The position numbers and the translations under genes were made by a program. The notes below the pieces were generated by a model. The model was given only the letters and a program-made list of their open reading frames with translations. It made no database searches and had not been told where the DNA came from. From Eremothecium cymbalariae DBVPG#7215 (taxonomy: Eukaryota; Ascomycota; Saccharomycetes; Saccharomycetales; Saccharomycetaceae), in NCBI RefSeq assembly GCF_000235365.1, contig NC_016454.1, forward strand, positions 310,001-374,000: DNA of 64,000 nucleotides, given 5' to 3'. This document shows positions 58,645-64,000 of the stretch, one piece after another. Every line of letters begins with the position of its first letter. Positions within the stretch are counted from its first letter, which is position 1.

Positions 58645-58683
58645 GCACAGGCACACGCCCGCTGCGCGGGCGTGTGCCTGTGC
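58645..58683. repeat. Perfect 18-bp inverted repeat with 3-base loop
   Basis: GCACAGGCACACGCCCGC (58645-58662), loop TGC, then the exact complement (58666-58683). It is preceded by a CACGCA-rich repeat. It lies 38 bp after the MDP-1 stop. The role is unknown; see findings. Confidence 0.9.
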
Positions 58684-59369
58684 GCCAAGTGTTTTGCCAG
58701 CCGCACCTTCCCCCACCGGTCCTGTACCACAGAACACCAGCAGCGTTTCCTCTATTTTGCCTGTACCATGATTATTTCTTGGCCAAAGACAACCGAGCCA
58801 CAATCAGACCCCCGAAACACCCCCTTGTACCAACCCTTGTCCCAAGAAACTATCTGCATTTACATTGTCCTCCCCCATCCCTTATTGTCGTCCAAAACAT
58901 ACACACAGAAGCCCGCGCACCCATTCCCAACCTCCCGCCTACTCCGCCTACTCCGTCTACGCACGATTTACCACAGAGACAAACCACCGATCTCCTCACA
59001 TCCGTACCCCGCTACACCGCTACCGCACCACACCGCGTTTTCAGTCGGGACAGAAGGAACAAAGGATATAAGAGAAGTAACAACCTACGAAAGAGACGTT
59101 CCCCTCCTCCTTTGTGGTGTAATTCGTGATATCTTTTTTTCGCCAAAAATTGGGGGTTTCTTCTAAACAGGGGTTCTAGGCAAATCTTCGTGTAAAGTAT
59201 ACAAGAGGGAAAAACAACAAAAAGAGTTCTTCTTTTCCCATCTTTCTCTCTGTCTCATCTCTTTTCTTATCTCGTCTGGATAGATCTTTTTTTGTTTTTT
59301 AGTTTTGTTTTTTTGTTTATTTTCTTCTGGAAAAAAATCAAAATAATAAAGACAAAACAGTTACACATA
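58684..59369. other. Long C-rich upstream region of the Gly/Ser-rich orphan
   Basis: 686 bp. It is C-rich in the first half and pyrimidine-tract-rich (CTTTCTCTCTGTCTCATCTC) near 59240-59280, typical of a yeast 5' leader. Several frames are open because of the composition; I do not accept them as genes. Confidence 0.4.
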
Positions 59370-60281
59370 ATGGATGGGAAGCACAGGATGACGGGTAGCA
59401 GCAGCAGCAGCAGCAGCAGCCGGGTGGAACAGCGTGGGAACGTGGATCCGGTTATGGATAGCGAGTCGGAGGACGAGGGAAAGAAGAGCAAGGGTGATTC
59501 TGGCGGCGGTTCTACGTTCAAGACGCCGACGACCCCGTCCAAGGCTGGGAGTGGGAGTATGGTGTCGTTGAGCGGGGGCATGGGCGGGAAGAAGGGTAAG
59601 AAACGGGCAGGGCAGGAGCAGGTTGCGGTCTGCGGCGGTGCGGCGGGCGGGCCGCCGCCGCAGACGCAGACGGCGTTGGGGGAGGTGGAGCACGGTCCGA
59701 GGCGGCTGTCGCAGGAGGAGATTGTGGACCAGATGGAGAAGGAGCAGGATGCCATTGTGATGCGGTTGTTGCGGGAAATTGATCTTCTCAGGGAGGAGAA
59801 CAGCAGGTTGCGTCGGAACATGGGTCACGTGTTGAATGGGGAGCCGTTGTCGCCCACACCGCCCCAGTCGCGGCGGTCTTCGATTGCGTCGCTGAGACAG
59901 CCGCAGCTTTTTGCGTCGGCTGGGTCGATGGGGTCTACTCCGTGTAGTTCGAGGCGGTCGTCGTTTTCGCAGATGGATAATTTGAAGTCGGACTTGCAGA
60001 AAAAGAGGAATTCAGCGTGCAGCTATCCGATCACGCTGAGTAGTGGTGCCTGTGGTGGCGGCGGCGGTGGCGGCGGCGTTGGAGGGCAGTTGGGTGGGAA
60101 ATACGGTGGGTTTGATTATGTCGATGGGTTGTGGTCGTCTTCCGCGCAGGATCAAGTTCCGGTGGGCCCTGGTATTGCGGGAACACGTACGAGACGCCGG
60201 AGGCAGTCTAATGATCCTGCGACGGCGACCGGCCCTCGGTTATCCAAGTTGCCGAATCGGGCTGGCTACACTGTTCTTTAG
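59370..60281 (+). CDS. Orphan Ser/Gly-rich protein with a short coiled coil (303 aa)
   Basis: I do not recognise this protein. The start is ATG at 59370. A Ser run from an AGC repeat (59398-59420) is followed by charged, disordered sequence with possible Cdk sites (TPTTPSK). The only ordered-looking part is ~112-150: RRLSQEEIVDQMEKEQDAIV and then LLREIDLLREENSRLRRNM, a leucine-heptad coiled coil. After it come SP/TP sites (LSPTPPQ), RRSS motifs (RRSSIAS, RRSSFSQ; basophilic kinase or 14-3-3 candidates), a Gly run from GGC repeats (~60055-60080) and a basic C-terminus (GTRTRRRRQSN...RAGYTVL). This suggests a phospho-regulated adaptor. It is strongly GC-rich. Confidence 0.75.
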   Translation: MDGKHRMTGSSSSSSSSRVEQRGNVDPVMDSESEDEGKKSKGDSGGGSTFKTPTTPSKAGSGSMVSLSGGMGGKKGKKRAGQEQVAVCGGAAGGPPPQTQTALGEVEHGPRRLSQEEIVDQMEKEQDAIVMRLLREIDLLREENSRLRRNMGHVLNGEPLSPTPPQSRRSSIASLRQPQLFASAGSMGSTPCSSRRSSFSQMDNLKSDLQKKRNSACSYPITLSSGACGGGGGGGGVGGQLGGKYGGFDYVDGLWSSSAQDQVPVGPGIAGTRTRRRRQSNDPATATGPRLSKLPNRAGYTVL

Positions 60282-61093
60282 CAGTGGGCTTCCGCCTCCT
60301 GCATCCCTAACTATATGTGCAAGCAAGCAAGGATCCGTTCTGCTACGTTGTTACTACTGTTAAGACCTTATTTTTTTATTTTTTTTCCCGCCTCTCTTGT
60401 TTACGGTCATACATATATCTCTCAGAAAAAGAATATATGGATAATCTACACCTGTATATCTTTCCTGGCAGTTGGGTGGTTTTTTCTTTTTCTTCCAGTG
60501 GTCCCCAGGCCGAGTGAGTATATATGAGTTTAGTTTGTTACAAAGTGTATATATCATCATTCTAAAGCGCAATTTCGCTTCTCCTTTTCCTTATTTTTAT
60601 TCTTGTTATTCTTGCTATTATTATCAGTATCACTGTAATTGTTGTTGTTATTCACCGTCCTGGTTATAGTTAATTGTTTCCACAAGTTCCACTGTTACCG
60701 TGCAGCAACGGGCAGAGTTTCATCTAAGGTGTCAGTTGTCAGTTGTCAGTTGCAGTGGTGTGTCTGATGCGTTTCATAAGGGCGGTTTGCAATTACCCGA
60801 TGTGGACGATGTTCGGATTAAATAAGCGAGTCTAAAACATTTATATTTTTGTCTGGCGCACAAGAATAAATCTCGTCTATGGCTTTGCACTGAAACAGAT
60901 ACAAGTTGGAACATGTCACTGGTTTTTTGTAGTATCCTTCCTGATGTTTAGGAACTTATATAAAGAGGTTGAAGATGCTTTCTACTCGGTACTAGTTTTT
61001 GAGAGGGGTAGTGTATATAATATTGTTATCTTTTTATTTTTTATTCCTACGTTACTATTAAAAAAACATCTTACACATCACTCACAAGCACCA
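60282..61093. promoter_or_regulatory. Long adhesin promoter region
   Basis: 812 bp with no gene. It has a 7-bp tandem repeat GTCAGTT x3 at 60731-60751 and TGAAACA (Ste12-type) at 60891-60897. Poly-T tracts are at 60368-60387. Long upstream regions are usual for cell-wall adhesin genes. Confidence 0.45.
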
Positions 61094-64000
61094 ATGAAGT
61101 TTGGAATTTTGATGCTGCTAATGGGCGCATACTGTGCAGTCGCAGAGGACACTTATTACTACAATTCCACTCTGCAGATTACATCCTATGTTTGCCCCGA
61201 ATGTGTCACCTTGACGCCTGATGTGTCTGTCACGGCAAGCTGCTCAGGTTGTTCTCCGGGGTCATCTCAGTCAGACAGCACTGGAACTATTACGAACCAA
61301 ACGACAGATGGTCTGACAGTAACAACAACGTCCAGCTGTGACACAGACTCCGTTGAATCAACCACTGTTCCCGAGCTATCGAGCTATGAACCCACCACTT
61401 CAGAGTTTTCTGTTGGTTATACCACTTACACCACTAGGTTCTACTCGACAATCACAATCACACAAGGAGAGTGTCCTGTTTGTACCGTTACCACATCAGT
61501 CTCTACCATTCCGATAGTTACTTCCTATACTTTACCGCCTCCAGATTCCGTTAGCACTGGGACGCCTGAAGTGCCTTCGCTAACCGAACAATCTTCTACT
61601 TCTGAAGCACCCTCGACGTCTCAGGTACCTCCAGAGACTGATTCACAGCCATATGAATCCATCAACCCTAAAACTTCCAGCCCAAGCTTGGAGTCCACCT
61701 TATACACCACACATAGTTACTCGACAGTCACCATCACACACGGGGAGTGCCCAAAATGCAGTAAAGTTACTTCCGTTTCCACAATCCCTATCATTTCCGC
61801 ATTCACATCAACTATATCTTCTGTTGCTTCTACACCATCTTCCAGCGAGCCTATTTCTAGTCCGCATTCCACTGGCTACTTAGAAAGTACTATCACGACT
61901 GGGACCACCGACATCACCACTCTTACTGAAACTAGCAGCTGCTCTGACAGCACCGAAGGGTCCGACACCACCACAGTCGTTACTCCTACCACACACACTG
62001 AAGTTTCTTCTACAAATCCTTCCATAGAGCCTTCTACCGAGGGATCATCCGCCCCAGATGTATCCACTGCTACCGAGGGATCATCCACCCCAGGTGTACC
62101 ATCCACCACAGATGTATCCATTGCTACCGAGGGATCATCCACCCCAGGTGTACCATCCACCACAGATGTATCCACTACTACCGAGGGATCATCCACCACA
62201 GATGTATCCATTGCTACCGAGGGATCATCCACCCCAGGTGCATCCACTGCTACCGAGGGATCATCCACCCCAGGTGTGTCCACTACTGAATCTATCTCCA
62301 CCGAAACACCTCCTCCAGAGACTGTGTCAGAACCCTATGAATCCATCAACCCTAAAACTTCCAGCCCAAGCTTGGAGTCCACCTTATACACCACACATAG
62401 TTACTCGACAGTCACCATCACACACGGGGAGTGCCCAAAATGCAGTAAAGTTACTTCCGTTTCCACAATCCCTATCATTTCCGCATTCACATCAACTATA
62501 TCTTCTGTTGCTTCTACACCATCTTCCAGCGAGCCTATTTCTAGTCCGCATTCCACTGGCTACTTAGAAAGTACTATCACGACTGGGACCACCGACATCA
62601 CCACTCTTACTGAAACTAGCAGCTGCTCTGACAGCACCGAAGGGTCCGACACCACCACAGTCGTTACTCCTACCACACACACTGAAGTTTCTTCTACAAA
62701 TCCTTCCATAGAGCCTTCTACCGAGGGATCATCCGCCCCAGATGTATCCACTGCTACCGAGGGATCATCCACCCCAGGTGTACCATCCACCACAGATGTA
62801 TCCACTGCTACCGAGGGATCATCCGCCCCAGATGTATCCACTGCTACCGAGGGATCATCCACCCCAGGTGTACCATCCACCACAGATGTATCCACTACTA
62901 CCGAGGGATCATCCACCCCAGGTGCATCCACTGCTACCGAGGGATCATCCACCCCAGGTGCATCCACTGCTACCGAGGGATCATCCACCCCAGGTGTACC
63001 ATCCACCACAGATGTATCCATTGCTACCGAGGGATCATCCACCCCAGGTGTACCATCCACCACAGATGTATCCACTACTACCGAGGGATCATCCACCCCA
63101 GGTGCATCCACTGCTACCGAGGGATCATCCACCCCAGGTGCATCCACTGCTACCGAGGGATCATCCACCCCAGGTGTGTCCACTACTGAATCTATCTCCA
63201 CCGAAACACCTCCTCCAGAGACTGTGTCAGAACCCTATGAATCCATCAACCCTAAAACTTCCAGCCCAAGCTTGGAGTCCACCTTATACACCACACATAG
63301 TTACTCGACAGTCACCATCACACACGGGGAGTGCCCAAAATGCAGTAAAGTTACTTCCGTTTCCACAATCCCTATCATTTCCGCATTCACATCAACTATA
63401 TCTTCTGTTGCTTCTACACCATCTTCCAGCGAGCCTATTTCTAGTCCGCATTCCACTGGCTACTTAGAAAGTACTATCACGACTGGGACCACAGACATCA
63501 CCACTCTCACTGAAACTTCTAGCAGCTCTGAGACTATGGAAGTCTCGAGCACAGTTCCCGGAGTTACTCCTGAGTTGTCCTCACCGGCTTCTGAATACCC
63601 ACAGTCTGATATGTCTACCGGCACACCTGAAGTTACACCATCTACTTCATCTACTACAACATCACCCTCTCTAAGCATTCCAGATACATCCTTGCCACCT
63701 TACGAATCCATTAATCCAAAGACTTCTACTAAAGGGTTTGAATGCAGCGCCTATACAACCACTATTCAATCTATAATCATTGTTACCTCTGGTATATGCC
63801 CTGACTGCTCTACCATAACTTCTCTGACCAACATACCAGTCGTCACGACTGGTATATATCCTGAATGCGGTAACAACCCACCATCCCCATCAGTTCCAAG
63901 TATAGTAACAAGCACAATTATTAGCTTAACCACCGAGGAAGATATAACTTTAACGAGCACTTCGTTCAAAACAATAACCTTCACAACACCATCCGTTTCT
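61094..64000 (+). CDS. Cell-wall mannoprotein/adhesin with tandem repeats (3' end beyond window)
   Basis: ATG at 61094 opens a frame with no stop to the window end (969 codons). A signal peptide (MKFGILMLLMGAYCAVA) is followed by a short Cys-rich N-terminus (YVCPECVTL, ASCSGCS) and then a Ser/Thr-rich wall. Modules of the form STVTITHGECPKCSKVTSVSTIPII occur five times, three of them nearly identical; the last differs (SGICPDCSTITSLTNIPVV). Between modules are 12- and 18-residue repeats (ATEGSSTPGA, ATEGSSTPGVPSTTDVS). This is the build of an O-mannosylated, probably GPI-anchored fungal wall protein for adhesion or flocculation; the anchor signal would lie outside the window. No ligand-binding domain such as PA14 is seen at the N-terminus. 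Confidence 0.85.
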   Translation, partial: MKFGILMLLMGAYCAVAEDTYYYNSTLQITSYVCPECVTLTPDVSVTASCSGCSPGSSQSDSTGTITNQTTDGLTVTTTSSCDTDSVESTTVPELSSYEPTTSEFSVGYTTYTTRFYSTITITQGECPVCTVTTSVSTIPIVTSYTLPPPDSVSTGTPEVPSLTEQSSTSEAPSTSQVPPETDSQPYESINPKTSSPSLESTLYTTHSYSTVTITHGECPKCSKVTSVSTIPIISAFTSTISSVASTPSSSEPISSPHSTGYLESTITTGTTDITTLTETSSCSDSTEGSDTTTVVTPTTHTEVSSTNPSIEPSTEGSSAPDVSTATEGSSTPGVPSTTDVSIATEGSSTPGVPSTTDVSTTTEGSSTTDVSIATEGSSTPGASTATEGSSTPGVSTTESISTETPPPETVSEPYESINPKTSSPSLESTLYTTHSYSTVTITHGECPKCSKVTSVSTIPIISAFTSTISSVASTPSSSEPISSPHSTGYLESTITTGTTDITTLTETSSCSDSTEGSDTTTVVTPTTHTEVSSTNPSIEPSTEGSSAPDVSTATEGSSTPGVPSTTDVSTATEGSSAPDVSTATEGSSTPGVPSTTDVSTTTEGSSTPGASTATEGSSTPGASTATEGSSTPGVPSTTDVSIATEGSSTPGVPSTTDVSTTTEGSSTPGASTATEGSSTPGASTATEGSSTPGVSTTESISTETPPPETVSEPYESINPKTSSPSLESTLYTTHSYSTVTITHGECPKCSKVTSVSTIPIISAFTSTISSVASTPSSSEPISSPHSTGYLESTITTGTTDITTLTETSSSSETMEVSSTVPGVTPELSSPASEYPQSDMSTGTPEVTPSTSSTTTSPSLSIPDTSLPPYESINPKTSTKGFECSAYTTTIQSIIIVTSGICPDCSTITSLTNIPVVTTGIYPECGNNPPSPSVPSIVTSTIISLTTEEDITLTSTSFKTITFTTPSVS
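62035..62290 (+). repeat. 36/54-bp minisatellite, first array
   Basis: Units built on ACCGAGGGATCATCCACCCC, extended to 36 bp (GGTGCATCCACTGCT) or 54 bp (GGTGTACCATCCACCACAGA and on). All keep the reading frame. Confidence 0.9.
62720..63190 (+). repeat. 36/54-bp minisatellite, second expanded array
   Basis: The same units as in the first array but with about twice as many copies. This accounts for the longer second block. Confidence 0.9.

Larger units (their letters stand above)
61652..63491 (+). repeat. Large tandem repeat blocks in the adhesin gene
   Basis: Blocks begin with TATGAATCCATCAACCC at 61652, 62336 and 63236. Block 1 is 684 bp and block 2 exactly 900 bp; block 3 follows the same sequence to about 63491 and then diverges. 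The aligned parts are identical or nearly so, including third codon positions. The length difference comes from the number of internal 36- and 54-bp units. Confidence 0.92.

Noticed and set aside
58537..59166. 209-codon forward ORF and reverse ORFs over the hairpin
   Set aside because: They result from C-rich composition with few stops, overlap the MDP-1 gene in another frame, and show repeats rather than protein-like sequence.
59361..59828. Reverse ORFs of 155 and 184 codons
   Set aside because: They are antisense to the GC-rich 303-aa ORF. The forward frame has the coiled coil and a sensible start. Certainty is moderate.
62058..63467. Forward Pro/His-rich and reverse Val/Asp-rich ORFs in the repeats
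   Set aside because: They are alternate frames of a stop-free minisatellite inside the adhesin coding sequence.

Overview
The window is nuclear chromosomal DNA from a budding yeast of the family Saccharomycetaceae. It has short intergenic gaps, few and short spliceosomal introns (GTATGT...TACTAAC...AG), a point centromere, and about 28 proteins that I recognise as Saccharomyces cerevisiae orthologues. Gene order indicates a lineage that did not go through the whole-genome duplication: genes that in S. cerevisiae lie on separate chromosomes are interleaved here (the flanks of CEN1 and CEN7; YDR067-069 with YER141-143). The centromere has a long AT-rich CDEII of about 162 bp and a CDEIII close to the Kluyveromyces form. 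That points to the Kluyveromyces/Lachancea/Eremothecium side, most likely Kluyveromyces-like. The species cannot be named from the sequence alone.

Layout. 1-11.4 kb: RPN14 (3' part cut off by the window), RFA1, a decayed zinc-cluster transcription factor, CDH1, SWD1, a p24 gene (ERP1/ERP6), a small orphan ORF, and NUP60 with an unannounced intron. 11.6-13.1 kb: an intron-containing tRNA-Pro(UGG) and a secreted orphan protein that looks frameshifted. 13.4-20 kb: TFC3 (intron), EFM5, the centromere, ERG26. 20-31 kb: VPS8, EFB1 (444-nt intron carrying the box C/D snoRNA U18/snR18), SFH1, an unrecognised 751-aa protein, GET1. 31.6-39.9 kb: DOA4-type ubiquitin protease, DOS2, OCA6, DDI1, MAG1, COX15. 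40-57.9 kb: a block collinear with S. cerevisiae YBL022-YBL015 (PIM1, HAP3, RFT1, APN2, POP8, PEP1, FUS3, ACH1). 58-64 kb: an MDP-1 type phosphatase, a Gly/Ser-rich orphan, and a large cell-wall mannoprotein/adhesin with tandem repeats that runs off the right edge.

From about 55 to 60.3 kb the DNA becomes clearly GC-richer, with mostly G/C third positions, and it ends in the repeat-rich adhesin; this could mark approach to a subtelomere. Most genes are unlinked housekeeping functions. Some neighbours share divergent promoters with visible regulatory sites: MAG1-DDI1 with an Rpn4-like element, EFB1-SFH1 with Rap1 and Reb1 sites, and ERG26 with a sterol element beside the centromere.

The strongest second-look items are the point centromere, the NUP60 intron, the zinc-cluster relic, the frameshifted secreted orphan at 12.1-13.1 kb, the open frame interrupted by UAG upstream of FUS3, the 18-bp perfect hairpin at 58.65 kb, and the near-identical adhesin repeat blocks.
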